Assembly: GCA_020072965.1 (NCBI GenBank)
Contig: JAIQFY010000001.1
Location: 283,792 to 347,791, forward strand
Length of the DNA stretch: 64,000 nucleotides
Source: Terriglobia bacterium
GTDB taxonomy: Bacteria; Acidobacteriota; Terriglobia; JAIQFV01
Reading direction: 5' to 3'
The notes under the pieces were generated by a model. It was not told the origin of the DNA, searched no databases, and saw nothing but the letters and a program-made list of their open reading frames with translations. This document shows, one piece after another, positions 47,708 to 56,436 of the stretch (the stretch's first letter is position 1; every line of letters begins with the position of its first letter). The position numbers were made by a program, and so were the translations under genes.

Positions 47708-48925
47708 ATGAAAACGTATCGAGACGGAGTCCCAGCGATGATCAACAAACTTACATGGCCTCTCCTGGCATTTACCCTAATGGGGGGATCTCTCATGCTG
47801 ATCTCATGCGGGGGCGAGATCAAATCCGATGGAGCGCGGGTGGAACAGCCGGTTGTCACCGGTGTAAAAGTCATCCCTGTTCAGCCACAGACGGTCCCGG
47901 AGTACCTCGAGGGCGTCGGCACGGTGAAATCGATTAATACGAGTGTTGTCTCAAGCAAGGTTATGGCCACGATCCGTGAAATCCGGGCCAAGGAAGGTGA
48001 CCGAGTTCATGCCGGGCAGGTCCTATTGGTGCTCGATGATCGAGAGCTCGAGGCTCAGCTTTCCAAGGCGCGCGCGGGGACCTCGGAGGTAGAACAGGCG
48101 CTGGTCGAAGCCGATTACGGGATCCGAGCAGCGGACGCGAACCGCCAGTTTGCCGCCGCAACCTACAACCGCTTCAAAGACCTGTATGACAAGAGATCGG
48201 TCAGCCCCCATGAGTTTGAAGAAGTGGAATCAAAGTACAAAGGGGCGGAAGCGACCTACCAGGCCATGGTGGCCCGAAAGGCGCAGATCCAGGCGAAAGA
48301 AAAGCAAGTGAATGCCGATACCGTCACGGCACAAACCCTGGTGAGCTATTCGCGCCTCACGGCGCCGTCGGACGGGATCGTGACCCAGAGGAATGTCGAT
48401 GTTGGAACGATGGCCACCCCGGGGATGCCCTTGATCGTAGTGGAGGACACGGCAAACTACCGCCTTGAAACGGTGGTGGAGGATGCAGAGATCAATAGGA
48501 TTAAATTGAATGACCCGGTTCAAGTTCAGATCGATGCCCTGGGCCCTGCTGCGATTCAAGGGCGCGTCGATGAGATCGTACCGGCCTCAGACCCCGCGAC
48601 CCGAACCAACATAGTGAAAGTGAGCCTCTCGTTGGAACGGGGCAAGCCGAATCAAACAATGCAGATTCGCTCCGGATTGTACGGCAAAGCCCTGCTTGTG
48701 ATCGGTCAGAAAAAGGCGCTGCTTGTTCCCCGAAAATCGATCGTCCAACAAGGCCAACTCGAGGCAATTTACGTGGTGGATGGATCCAATATTGCCCATC
48801 TTCGCCTGGTGAAGACGGGAAAATCGTATGGAGAGAGCATCGAGGTCCTTGCGGGACTGATGGCCGGAGAGAAAGTGGCTGTTGAGAAGGTCGAAGCCCT
48901 CCGCGACGGAACTCAGGTGAGGTAG
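47708..48925 (+). CDS. RND efflux periplasmic adaptor (membrane-fusion) lipoprotein
   Basis: A 405-residue adaptor; starting at ATG 47738 (395 residues, GGAG 9 bp upstream) would place the lipobox MLISC better, giving a lipid-anchored protein. The biotinyl-lipoyl-like half-motifs are STSVVSSKVMATIREIRAKE and SRLTAPSDGIVTQRNVDVG, flanking a coiled coil (KARAGTSEVEQALVEADYG ... AKEKQVNADTVTAQTL). The beta-barrel and membrane-proximal regions follow (DPVQVQIDALGPAAIQGRV, LLVPRKSIVQQGQLEAIYVV). It bridges the TolC channel and the RND pump encoded 7 bp and 10 bp away. Confidence 0.93.
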   Translation: MKTYRDGVPAMINKLTWPLLAFTLMGGSLMLISCGGEIKSDGARVEQPVVTGVKVIPVQPQTVPEYLEGVGTVKSINTSVVSSKVMATIREIRAKEGDRVHAGQVLLVLDDRELEAQLSKARAGTSEVEQALVEADYGIRAADANRQFAAATYNRFKDLYDKRSVSPHEFEEVESKYKGAEATYQAMVARKAQIQAKEKQVNADTVTAQTLVSYSRLTAPSDGIVTQRNVDVGTMATPGMPLIVVEDTANYRLETVVEDAEINRIKLNDPVQVQIDALGPAAIQGRVDEIVPASDPATRTNIVKVSLSLERGKPNQTMQIRSGLYGKALLVIGQKKALLVPRKSIVQQGQLEAIYVVDGSNIAHLRLVKTGKSYGESIEVLAGLMAGEKVAVEKVEALRDGTQVR

Positions 48926-48934
48926 CCGAAGGAC

Positions 48935-51900
48935 ATGGAAAAGGAAATCGGGTTCGCCGGAAAAATCGCCCGGACATTTATCGAGTCCAAGCTCACGCCG
49001 CTCATCATCGCGGCTTCCATCCTGCTGGGTTTCGGCGCGGTTATTCTCCTTCCGAGGGAAGAAGAGCCCCAGATTATCGTCCCCATGATTGATGTCATGG
49101 TGCAAATGCCCGGCGCCTCTGCCAAAGAAATCGAAGAGCGGATTACCAAACCGATGGAAAAGTTGATCCGCGAGGTGCCGGGGGTGGAGTACGTTTACTC
49201 GACCTCTTCGCCAGGTTTCTCTATGGCGATCGTCCGGTTCTATGTCGGCCAGAAGGAAGAGGACAGCATTGTCCGGCTGAACCAGAAAATGTTTTCGAAT
49301 TTTGACCTGATCCCTGCAGGGGCGAGCCCGCCCCTGATCAAGCCGCGTTCCATTGACGATGTCCCGGTTCTGGCGCTGACGCTTTGGAGTGAGCGTTATG
49401 ATGCCTTTACCTTGCGCCGGGTCGCCGCCCAAGTCCACGATCAAATTAAGGAAGTCCCGGATGTCTCTGAAGTGAGAATCATTGGAGGACAGCGCCGGCA
49501 ACTCCGGGTGATCCTCGACTCTGCCAGGATGGCCGCCTACAATGTGGCGCCTGCCCTGTTGATTACCGCGCTGGATCAATCCAACCGCCAGCTGCAATCA
49601 GGAAGCTTCTCTTCAGGTAATCAGGAGTTTCTGGTTCAAACCGGCGGATTCTTACATTCTTCCGAAGATGTTGAACGTGTCGTGGTGGGGGTATCCAACA
49701 ATCACCCCGTTTACCTGCGCGACATCGCCCGGATTGAAGATGGGCCGGAAGAAGCCAGTGATTATGTGTTCTTTGGGGCCGGACCTGCCGCCGGATCCAA
49801 AGGCATAGAGTCCGCTACAACCTCGCAGCCGAATCCTTCTTCTGTGGCGTCGGGACCGAATGGACATCTGTCATCTCCTTTCCCCGCGGTCACCCTATCG
49901 ATAGCCAAGCGCAAGGGAACTAACGCGATCAAGATCGCCCAGGATGTGATCGAAAAGGTGGATCGCTTGAAGAGGACCTTGATTCCCAAGGACTTACATG
50001 TCACGACGACCCGCAATTATGGAGAGACGGCACGCGAAAAATCAAACGAGCTTCTGCTCCACATGATGATCGCCATCCTCTCCGTTTCAGCCCTGATCTG
50101 GCTGACGATCGGCTTGCGTGAATCGGCGATTGTGGCCATTGCGATCCCTGTCACCCTGGCTCTGACCCTCGCGGTGTTCTATCTCTACGGCTACACGCTC
50201 AACCGGATCACGCTTTTCGCGTTGATCTTTTCCATCGGAATTCTGGTGGACGATGCCATCGTCATCGTCGAAAACATCGTCCGCCATTACCGCCTCCCGG
50301 AGAACGTGGGCCGGCCGATTCGCGAGGTTGCCATCGAAGCGGTCGATGAAGTTGGAAATCCCACCATCCTGGCCACGTTTACGGTGATTGCGGCCATTGT
50401 CCCCATGGCCTTTGTCAGCGGATTGATGGGCCCTTATATGCGGCCCATTCCCATAGGGGCCTCTGCCGCCATGGTCTTTTCCCTACTGGTGGCCTTCGTC
50501 GTGACCCCCTGGGCCGGGCTGCGGCTGCTCAAGCGCCAGGGAAATCATGCCCACCATCAGGAAAGCTGGTCCACGAAATTGTACCGGCGGGTTATGTCAC
50601 GATTGATTCATGATCCCCGACGGCGTTTCGGGTTCCTGTTGACCGTTGCCCTTTTGCTGTTGGTGGCGATCTCGTTGTTCGCATTCAAACTCGTGCGAGT
50701 CAAGATGCTTCCATTTGACAACAAAAGCGAGTTTCAGGTGATCATTGACACGCCGGAAGGGACAACCCTTGAAGAGACGGCTGCCGTGACGCGTGAGATC
50801 GGCGACTACATTGCCACACAACCCGAAGTGACGGACTATGAGATGTATGCCGGTACCGCCTCGCCCTACAATTTTAACGGCCTTGTCCGTCATTACTTCC
50901 TGCGCCGGGGCCCCCACAATGCCGACATTCAGGTCAATCTCGTGTCCAAGGGGGAACGAAGCGCGCAGAGTCATGACATCGCCAAGCGTCTGCGACCCCG
51001 AATTGTCCAGATCGCCGACCGCTACCACGCGCGCGTAAAAGTGGCCGAAGTCCCGCCGGGTCCGCCAGTCCTACAAACGCTGGTGGCTGAAGTGTATGGT
51101 CCGGATTACGGCCGCCAAATAGAGATCGCCCGCCAGATCCGGGATATCTTCGACAAGACATCCGGCGTGGTGGATGTGGACTGGTACATGGAACGGGATC
51201 AAAGCCAATACCGGTTCGTCATCGATAAAGAAAAGGCCGCATTGAACGGCGTGGCTGCAGAGCAGATCGCGTCCACGCTTCGCATCGCCGTCGAGGGAAT
51301 GAGCGCAGGGTTGCTGCACCAGCCCCAGGAAAAAGAAGACGTTTCCATCCTATTGCGCCTGCCGGCGGCAGAACGATCCAGTATCGACGACTTAAGAAGG
51401 CTGAAGGTCATGGGCTTTCAGGGGAAGCTCGTGTCGCTGGGAGAGCTGGTCCATATCGAAGAAGGACTGGGGGATAAGAGCATTTATCACAAGAATCTGA
51501 TGCCTGTCGTTTATGTTACCGCCGATGTGGCCGGCCAGGAAGAGAGCCCGGTCTACGCCATTTTGAAACTGAACAAAGCGATTGATCAGATGAAACTCCC
51601 GGAAGGCTACACCCTCGAACGGTATGTTGCACACCAGCCTTTCATCGCCGACAAGTTCTCCCTGAAATGGGACGGAGAGTGGCATATTACCTACGAGGTG
51701 TTCCGCGACCTCGGCCTCGCTTTCGCAGCGGTTCTGGTCCTCATCTACATCCTGGTGGTCGGATGGTTCCAATCATTCAAGACCCCCCTTGCGATCATGG
51801 CGGCGATTCCTTTTTCGCTGGTGGGGATCCTGCCGGCACACGCGCTCATGGGCGCGTTTTTTACCGCGACCTCCATGATCGGCTTCATTGCGGGGGCCGG

Positions 51901-52195
51901 TATCGTGGTGCGCAACTCGATCATCCTCGTGGACTTCATCGAACTCAGACTTCATCAAGGGATGCCCCTGCGCGAAGCGGTCATCGAGGCGGGGGCAGTT
52001 CGGTTCCGGCCCATGATGCTGACGGCGGCGGCTGTAATCATTGGATCCACGGTTATTCTGTTTGATCCCATCTTCCAGGGTCTGGCCATATCCCTCATGG
52101 CCGGCGAGGTGGCTTCCCTGCTGCTCTCCCGGATGACGGTCCCGGTCGTTTACTTTTTGAGCGAGAAAAAGAAGTGGGAGCAGGCTAAATCATGA
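48935..52195 (+). CDS. RND-family inner-membrane efflux transporter (AcrB/HAE1-type)
   Basis: A 1086-residue proton-driven pump, of family length. Helix 1 is [20 protein letters not shown]; the first periplasmic loop (about 45-360) and second (about 585-890) are present, each followed by a helix bundle. The proton-relay aspartates are in helix 4, [20 protein letters not shown]. The family motif [20 protein letters not shown] is present, and the C-terminal half mirrors it. The Gly/Ser/Pro-rich insert at about residues 285-315 ([20 protein letters not shown]) is unusual for the subdomain. Ends the operon; an OsmC gene follows. Substrates are unpredictable. Confidence 0.95.
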   Translation: MEKEIGFAGKIARTFIESKLTPLIIAASILLGFGAVILLPREEEPQIIVPMIDVMVQMPGASAKEIEERITKPMEKLIREVPGVEYVYSTSSPGFSMAIVRFYVGQKEEDSIVRLNQKMFSNFDLIPAGASPPLIKPRSIDDVPVLALTLWSERYDAFTLRRVAAQVHDQIKEVPDVSEVRIIGGQRRQLRVILDSARMAAYNVAPALLITALDQSNRQLQSGSFSSGNQEFLVQTGGFLHSSEDVERVVVGVSNNHPVYLRDIARIEDGPEEASDYVFFGAGPAAGSKGIESATTSQPNPSSVASGPNGHLSSPFPAVTLSIAKRKGTNAIKIAQDVIEKVDRLKRTLIPKDLHVTTTRNYGETAREKSNELLLHMMIAILSVSALIWLTIGLRESAIVAIAIPVTLALTLAVFYLYGYTLNRITLFALIFSIGILVDDAIVIVENIVRHYRLPENVGRPIREVAIEAVDEVGNPTILATFTVIAAIVPMAFVSGLMGPYMRPIPIGASAAMVFSLLVAFVVTPWAGLRLLKRQGNHAHHQESWSTKLYRRVMSRLIHDPRRRFGFLLTVALLLLVAISLFAFKLVRVKMLPFDNKSEFQVIIDTPEGTTLEETAAVTREIGDYIATQPEVTDYEMYAGTASPYNFNGLVRHYFLRRGPHNADIQVNLVSKGERSAQSHDIAKRLRPRIVQIADRYHARVKVAEVPPGPPVLQTLVAEVYGPDYGRQIEIARQIRDIFDKTSGVVDVDWYMERDQSQYRFVIDKEKAALNGVAAEQIASTLRIAVEGMSAGLLHQPQEKEDVSILLRLPAAERSSIDDLRRLKVMGFQGKLVSLGELVHIEEGLGDKSIYHKNLMPVVYVTADVAGQEESPVYAILKLNKAIDQMKLPEGYTLERYVAHQPFIADKFSLKWDGEWHITYEVFRDLGLAFAAVLVLIYILVVGWFQSFKTPLAIMAAIPFSLVGILPAHALMGAFFTATSMIGFIAGAGIVVRNSIILVDFIELRLHQGMPLREAVIEAGAVRFRPMMLTAAAVIIGSTVILFDPIFQGLAISLMAGEVASLLLSRMTVPVVYFLSEKKKWEQAKS

Positions 52196-52259
52196 CCAGC
52201 AATTAAAGGACTCTTCATCAATATGGAACATCAACACAATTCTCGAAAGGATCTGCCTT

Positions 52260-52736
52260 ATGGAACCCAAAAAAGTATTCAAGATATTCCATTACAACAC
52301 GCAACTCCGCTGGAGTGGTGAACGCCACGGAGATTTATCGAGCGAGGGCAAGCCCGGCCTTAAGATTGCCGCGCCCCCGGAATTCAAGGGACACCCGGGC
52401 CTGTGGACACCCGAAGACCTTCTGGTTGCAGCAGTTGAAATCTGCACCATGACAACATTCCTCGCATTTGCCAGCCACAAGAAGATCGGACTCCTGCAAT
52501 ACGAGAGTGCCGCAGAAGGCACGCTGGAGAATGTGAATGGGAAGTATCAATTCACCCGGGTCGTCGTGACCCCGCGAATCACTGTCGCCACTGCTGACGA
52601 GATTGCCACAGTTGAGCAGCTAATCCGCGATGTCGAGGGCGCGTGTTTGATCTCCAATTCCCTTAAGACACAGGTGGAGCTTCGACCGGTCATCCTCGCG
52701 GAAGACTTAAGTTTGAAGCCGGCCCTGGTAGTCTAG
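52260..52736 (+). CDS. OsmC-family peroxiredoxin-like protein (first copy)
   Basis: A 158-residue OsmC/Ohr-fold protein with the two reactive cysteines: VEICTMTTFLAF (about residue 62) and EGACLISNS (about residue 128). OsmC/Ohr enzymes reduce organic or other hydroperoxides with dihydrolipoyl-linked thiols. The N-terminal TQLRWSGERHGDLSS and GLWTPEDLLVAA segments are typical of the YhfA-like/OsmC subgroup. AAGGA ribosome site. It stands 64 bp after the RND pump and may be in the same transcript. A second, diverged OsmC is at 55289. Confidence 0.88.
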   Translation: MEPKKVFKIFHYNTQLRWSGERHGDLSSEGKPGLKIAAPPEFKGHPGLWTPEDLLVAAVEICTMTTFLAFASHKKIGLLQYESAAEGTLENVNGKYQFTRVVVTPRITVATADEIATVEQLIRDVEGACLISNSLKTQVELRPVILAEDLSLKPALVV

Positions 52737-52878
52737 AAGTTTTCCGGGGGGGGAACGAATGGCTGAGGGTTCAGATGCCCCTCATTGGCGCTCTTTTTGA
52801 GGGATCCCATTAGCCCGGAGAGATGGTCGTCTGGCCTTCCGGTGGGCCAACTGAGTCCGTCAAACAGGGATGCTTCTT

Positions 52879-53160
52879 ATGAAAAAATATTCAAAAAGGA
52901 CCCGTCTGCAAAAGTCAACCCGCTGCAAGGACTTGTTGCGCATGTTTGCCGATTACCTTGACGGTGAGCTTCCTCAGCCCCTTTGTGCTGAACTCGAAAG
53001 GCATATTGAGAATTGCCAGACCTGCGAATGCGTATTCGATGCCCTCAAGAAGACCCTGGCCTTATACAAACACATGCCGGAAGTTGAGATTCCCCGAAAG
53101 ACAAAACGAGACCTGGAACACCTCTTAAGGAACCGGTGCCTGGGTCTGCGTAAGAATTGA
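52879..53160 (+). CDS. Zinc-finger anti-sigma-factor-like protein (zf-HC2)
   Basis: A 93-residue protein with the ZAS-type zinc site HIENCQTC (His-x3-Cys-x2-Cys) in CAELERHIENCQTCECVFDALKK, following KDLLRMFADYLDGELP. Such domains bind ECF sigma factors and hold them inactive until oxidation releases zinc. There is no transmembrane segment, so it may be a soluble redox-type anti-sigma factor. An ECF sigma gene lies 1.2 kb away on the opposite strand (54376); pairing with it is plausible but not proven. An ATG at 52870 is an alternative start. Confidence 0.75.
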   Translation: MKKYSKRTRLQKSTRCKDLLRMFADYLDGELPQPLCAELERHIENCQTCECVFDALKKTLALYKHMPEVEIPRKTKRDLEHLLRNRCLGLRKN

Positions 53161-53172
53161 ATCTGAAGGAAT

Positions 53173-53202
53173 GAAGGCATCCCAACGCTTCAGGATGCCT
53201 TC
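53173..53202 (+). terminator. Hairpin terminator after the zinc-finger gene
   Basis: GAAGGCATCC (53173-53182) pairs perfectly with GGATGCCTTC (53193-53202), 10 bp around a 10-nt loop, directly behind the stop codon at 53160. The T-tract is short (TTCC), but the position fits transcription end. Confidence 0.6.
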
Positions 53203-53253
53203 CTGGAAGAAATCCGGAGGCAGGTCTTCCAACTTCTCTTGTTTTCCCGACTT

Positions 53254-53682
53254 CTATTTCCCAGGCTTCTCCATGCAGGGGCATTGCATCCCCTCGCCAT
53301 GCTTCTGCGCCATCATTTGGTGCATTTGATGCATCCTCTCATCGGCCTTTTTCTGTTGATTCGATGCAATCAAATCTGCGACAAGTTTCACCTGGGAGTC
53401 AGTCAAACCAACATCAGTTTTCTTCTCCTTGAGAAGCGCGCCGATTTCTTCCGCGGAGAGGGAGAACATGCCGGCCATCCCGTTGCCCATGCCCGGCATG
53501 GAGTGTTGCATTTGACCTTTCATATGCTCACCGTGCTCGTGTGACATCATTCCCATCATGGGACAGGTCATAGTCTCCGAGCTGGCTGGCTGGGACGGCT
53601 TCGGCTCGGACTTGGTCTGGGCAAAGATGAGGGTCACGATAAACATAAGAGCAATTCCAATAATTACGAGAGTCTTTTTCAT
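53254..53682 (-). CDS. Met/His/Cys-rich exported metal-binding protein
   Basis: A 142-residue exported protein with signal peptide MKKTLVIIGIALMFIVTLIF and a mature chain extraordinarily rich in Met and His: MTCPMMGMMSHEHGEHMKGQ, MQHSMPGMGNGMAGMF, MHQMHQMMAQKHGEGMQCP and a final CPCMEKPGK. A helical central segment (LSAEEIGALLKEKKTDVGLT, DSQVKLVADLIAS) suggests a periplasmic metal-sensing or scavenging fold as in Spy/CnrX-type proteins, but that is a guess. The thioether/imidazole content points to Cu(I)/Ag(I) or other soft metals. CAAGGAGAAAT ribosome site is strong. Confidence 0.8.
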   Translation of the reverse strand: MKKTLVIIGIALMFIVTLIFAQTKSEPKPSQPASSETMTCPMMGMMSHEHGEHMKGQMQHSMPGMGNGMAGMFSLSAEEIGALLKEKKTDVGLTDSQVKLVADLIASNQQKKADERMHQMHQMMAQKHGEGMQCPCMEKPGK

Positions 53683-53717
53683 ATTTCTCCTTGTTTGAGT
53701 ATGAGTTCAAGTACGAA

Positions 53718-53990
53718 TCAACCACATTTGGCTTTAAAACCATCCTCCCCGGGCGCTCCCTTCATTAGGCCACTTCCCTCATAGTCGCCACAATCTCCCC
53801 TTTCGACCGCCTCTCGAACATGAGTCAGATCAGTCGCGGCATCCAGGACCACCATTCGGGTCGGCTTTAACGCCGCAATTCTTGGCTTCCGGCTCGGGCC
53901 CCCAGCGGGGAGACCCACCTGGTATCCCTGCGCCAGTTTAGCACGGTCCGCTCGCGGACCGACCACTTTCAATCTCCTGTTCGTTATCAT
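53718..53990 (-). CDS. Short ORF overlapping DUF2892 gene, unknown
   Basis: A 90-residue frame whose ATG overlaps the stop of the DUF2892 gene (ATGA arrangement), which supports translational coupling. The product (RMVVLDAATDLTHVREAVER, GDCGDYEGSGLMKGAPGEDG) resembles nothing I recognise; two Cys are present. Basic and Ala-rich N-terminus. Either a small accessory protein of the DUF2892 gene or a spurious frame. Confidence 0.4.
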   Translation of the reverse strand: MITNRRLKVVGPRADRAKLAQGYQVGLPAGGPSRKPRIAALKPTRMVVLDAATDLTHVREAVERGDCGDYEGSGLMKGAPGEDGFKAKCG

Positions 53991-54190
53991 TTCATGACGG
54001 TCGCCGGCTTAACTCCCAGCCTCATCAGGATCTTTTCCATCGGACACCAATTCGTGAAAGCCGATTGGATCAAGTTGACCCCCACAAAAGCGGTGAAGAG
54101 AAACCAATATGGATTCACAAAATAGCCCAGCGAGAGGCTCACCAGCACGAAGGTGCCGGCAATCGCGCGGATCCAGTTTTCCAAATGCAT
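53987..54190 (-). CDS. DUF2892 (YgaP-type) membrane protein
   Basis: A 67-residue inner-membrane protein starting MHLENWIRAIAGTFVLVSLS after a GGGAG ribosome site with 8 bp spacing (the frame also opens at 54208). It has two helices (AIAGTFVLVSLSLGYF and FLFTAFVGVNLIQSAF) and the family cysteine motif NWCPMEKILMRLGVK. In related proteins this domain is fused to rhodanese or other thiol-handling enzymes (YgaP), so a sulfur/thiol role is plausible. It is followed by an overlapping unknown frame. Confidence 0.85.
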   Translation of the reverse strand: MHLENWIRAIAGTFVLVSLSLGYFVNPYWFLFTAFVGVNLIQSAFTNWCPMEKILMRLGVKPATVMK

Positions 54191-54375
54191 AATTTCTACT
54201 CCCTTCAAGAGAAGGCGCGGAATTTTCGACGATCGTGGTTGGAAGGCAACACTCTTTCCATCATCCTTAATGATAGATTCAGAGAAGGCGAAAAGGACAC
54301 AAGTATTTTGCCTTACGAAAAAGAAGGTTCGATACCGGCCTTGATGATGGGGGCCGCCCTAATGATCTGCCGTCC

Positions 54376-55011
54376 CTATCCCGGCGCATGGGTATGAGCT
54401 GCCTCTTGAATTTTGCTTCGCTCGCCCTTCCTCCCGAAGTATGCAGTCAATTGTTCGCGAAGCTCCAGCCGGGCACGCATCAGCCTCGATTTTACCGCAA
54501 AGCCCGATACCTTCAACATTCGCGCCACCTCGGCGTTGGAAAACTCCTCCACATCACGCAGCCAGAACACGGTTCGATAGAGGGGTGGCAGCCGCAGGAT
54601 GGCCCGCCGCAGAATGCGTTCCCTCTCCAGCCGGGAATATTTTTGCTCAGGATTCTCTTCCCACCTTACAATGGCCTTGGGAGGGAACCCCTCGGGGCCT
54701 TCGCCGAGTTCGTCTATCGTGATCGTATTCGGACGGCTGCTTTTGCGAAATCGAATTAAGGTCGCGTTGACGGCGATCCTCATCACCCACGTATAAAAGC
54801 TCGCCTCTCCCCGAAACCTTCGCAAGTTTTCAAAGGCTTTCAAAAAGGTCTCCTGCAGGACATCCTCAGCGTCGTCGCGGTTTCCGCTCAACCGATAGGC
54901 CACATTATAGATTTTTCGCTCATAGCGATGCACGAGGGCTTCAAACGCCTCGTACTTCCCCGCCTTGGCATCTTTCACGAGCTGCTTTTCATCGATTGCT
55001 GTTCTAAGCAT
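54376..55011 (-). CDS. ECF-type RNA polymerase sigma factor
   Basis: A 211-residue sigma factor. Region 2 runs AFEALVHRYERKIYNVAYRL, DDAEDVLQETFLKAFENLRR, FRGEASFYTWVMRIAVNATL; region 4 runs RRAILRLPPLYRTVFWLRDV, EEFSNAEVARMLKVSGFAVK, SRLMRARLELREQL. The linker is typical of RpoE-like group members. Preferred start MLRTAIDEKQL at 55011; the longer frame reaches 55146 but its extra residues do not fit the family. No anti-sigma gene follows it; the zinc-finger protein at 52879 is the nearest candidate. It lies in the middle of the OsmC/metal-stress gene group, so it may direct that response. Confidence 0.9.
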   Translation of the reverse strand: MLRTAIDEKQLVKDAKAGKYEAFEALVHRYERKIYNVAYRLSGNRDDAEDVLQETFLKAFENLRRFRGEASFYTWVMRIAVNATLIRFRKSSRPNTITIDELGEGPEGFPPKAIVRWEENPEQKYSRLERERILRRAILRLPPLYRTVFWLRDVEEFSNAEVARMLKVSGFAVKSRLMRARLELREQLTAYFGRKGERSKIQEAAHTHAPG

Positions 55012-55288
55012 GGGCCCCGGGAAGCTGCGAGCAGATGGAATCACGGAAGAGAAGTCAAAGTTGAGAAACCTGGACTCACATCGTGCTGAAAGTATACCGC
55101 AAGTGGTTTTCCTTGTGGTATAAGAACCTGTCCCCTGGGGATTCATTCCCGGATGCCATTCGCACGAGGAGGCTCCGTTTTGTTCGCCGGTGAATTGTAG
55201 ATTTTTTGAGTCGCAACGCCGGAAATTGAATCCATACCCATAGCGTGGAGTTTGCGCGCATCAGAGGCCAATCCACTGGAGTCCACCA

Positions 55289-55744
55289 ATGGCGACGGAG
55301 TCTACAGTCAAATGGATCGACGGAAATCAGTTTGTCGGGATCCCGACGAGCGGGCATGGGGTGGTGATAGATGCCGACCGGACCCGGAACTCGGGGATCG
55401 GCCCCATGGAACTCTTACTCCTGGGATTGGGGGGCTGTACCGGTACTGACGTCATCAACGTCCTGCGCAAAAAAAGAGAAAACGTGACCGGCTTGGAAAT
55501 CAAGATTCGGGGGGAGCGCGCTTCAACGGCTCCTACCGTTTACACTGAAATTCACGTTCATTACGTTGTCTATGGGGGCGAGATTAAGGAAAAATCCGTG
55601 CAGGACGCCATCCATCTATCGGAAACAAAGTACTGCGGTGCCGCCGCGATGCTGGGAAAGACCGCCAAGATGACTTTTGATTACGAAATCCGCCAAGGAA
55701 TGCCCGAGGCGTCCGGAACAAATGAAGGGGCTCCGCCGGAATAG
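55289..55744 (+). CDS. OsmC-family peroxiredoxin-like protein (second copy)
   Basis: A 151-residue OsmC/YhfA-type protein with GIGPMELLLLGLGGCTGTDV (first cysteine) and HLSETKYCGAAAMLGKTAKM (second cysteine). GGAG 6 bp before ATG. Divergent from the ECF sigma gene 278 bp away. It differs clearly from the copy at 52260, indicating separate origins or roles rather than a fresh duplication. Hydroperoxide detoxification in the cytosol is the family function. Confidence 0.9.
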   Translation: MATESTVKWIDGNQFVGIPTSGHGVVIDADRTRNSGIGPMELLLLGLGGCTGTDVINVLRKKRENVTGLEIKIRGERASTAPTVYTEIHVHYVVYGGEIKEKSVQDAIHLSETKYCGAAAMLGKTAKMTFDYEIRQGMPEASGTNEGAPPE

Positions 55745-55769
55745 ATGAACTGAGAGGGAATTTAGAATC

Positions 55770-55970
55770 ATGCCGATGTTCGAATATGAGTGTGCCCGAT
55801 GCCAACATGTATTTGAAAAATTGGTCTTATCTCACGGGGCCAACAAGGCCAAGTGCCCGAGGTGCCACAGTAGCAGAACGGAACAACTTTTTTCGACGTT
55901 CAGTGCAGGAAAAGAAGGTCGCAACCAGTCAGCTGCGTCGAGCGGCTGCGGCGGGCCTCGTTTCACTTGA
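55770..55970 (+). CDS. FmdB-type zinc-ribbon protein (second copy)
   Basis: A 66-residue zinc ribbon with MPMFEYECARCQHVFEKLV (first CxxC) and CPRCHSSRTE (second CxxC), followed by a Gly/Ser/Cys tail (SSGCGG). Starts 26 bp after the OsmC gene on the same strand, so both are probably co-transcribed. Same family as 5134-5358. The role is unknown beyond zinc binding. Confidence 0.85.
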   Translation: MPMFEYECARCQHVFEKLVLSHGANKAKCPRCHSSRTEQLFSTFSAGKEGRNQSAASSGCGGPRFT

Positions 55971-56100
55971 GCCGGTTGAGACCGGCGGTCCGCCGGCAAG
56001 CCCGACAGTGAAACAATGACTTCCCCTTCTTAGCATTCCGAGTCATTCCTTTAGAGGTTGGAGAGTCCCTGCAGGGCAGATTTCGAAGTGAGGAAGTTTA

Positions 56101-56187
56101 ATGAGCGATTGGTGGATACTGATATTTGTTGCCGTTTGGATCTTGCTCCAGGCCTATATTCTACCCAAGTTGGGAATACCTACCTGA
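56101..56187 (+). CDS. 28-residue single-pass membrane protein ending at UGA (possible selenocysteine candidate)
   Basis: ATG 56101 follows GAGG at 8 bp spacing. The product is MSDWWILIFVAVWILLQAYI then LPKLGIPT, a membrane helix with a short cytosolic tail. The stop is UGA (56185-56187). Reading through it would add 32 residues (ASRSCAAGSRRSDKSG...) up to the next UGA. A GC-rich hairpin (CCGCCGGG 56204-56211, CCCGGCGG 56213-56220, with GGU in the apical loop) starts 16 nt after the UGA, a distance typical of bacterial SECIS elements. As it stands it is best called a tiny membrane protein; the Sec idea is a hypothesis. Confidence 0.55.
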   Translation: MSDWWILIFVAVWILLQAYILPKLGIPT

Positions 56188-56436
56188 GCCTCAAGATCAT
56201 GTGCCGCCGGGTCCCGGCGGTCGGATAAGAGCGGTCCCGCAGCACTCCCCGATGAAAAATCGGGCATAAAGGATCGTTACTCATGATCTCCTGTCCCGGC
56301 TCAATGCAATTCGAGGCCGAAGCCATTTGCTGGAAGGAAGGCCCCTACGATTTTCCTCCCCCGATTCTCGTGTTTTCATTTAAGATCTAATCGAAACACA
56401 GTTTCCTAAAACACTTTGAACTGAGGCTCACTGCCT

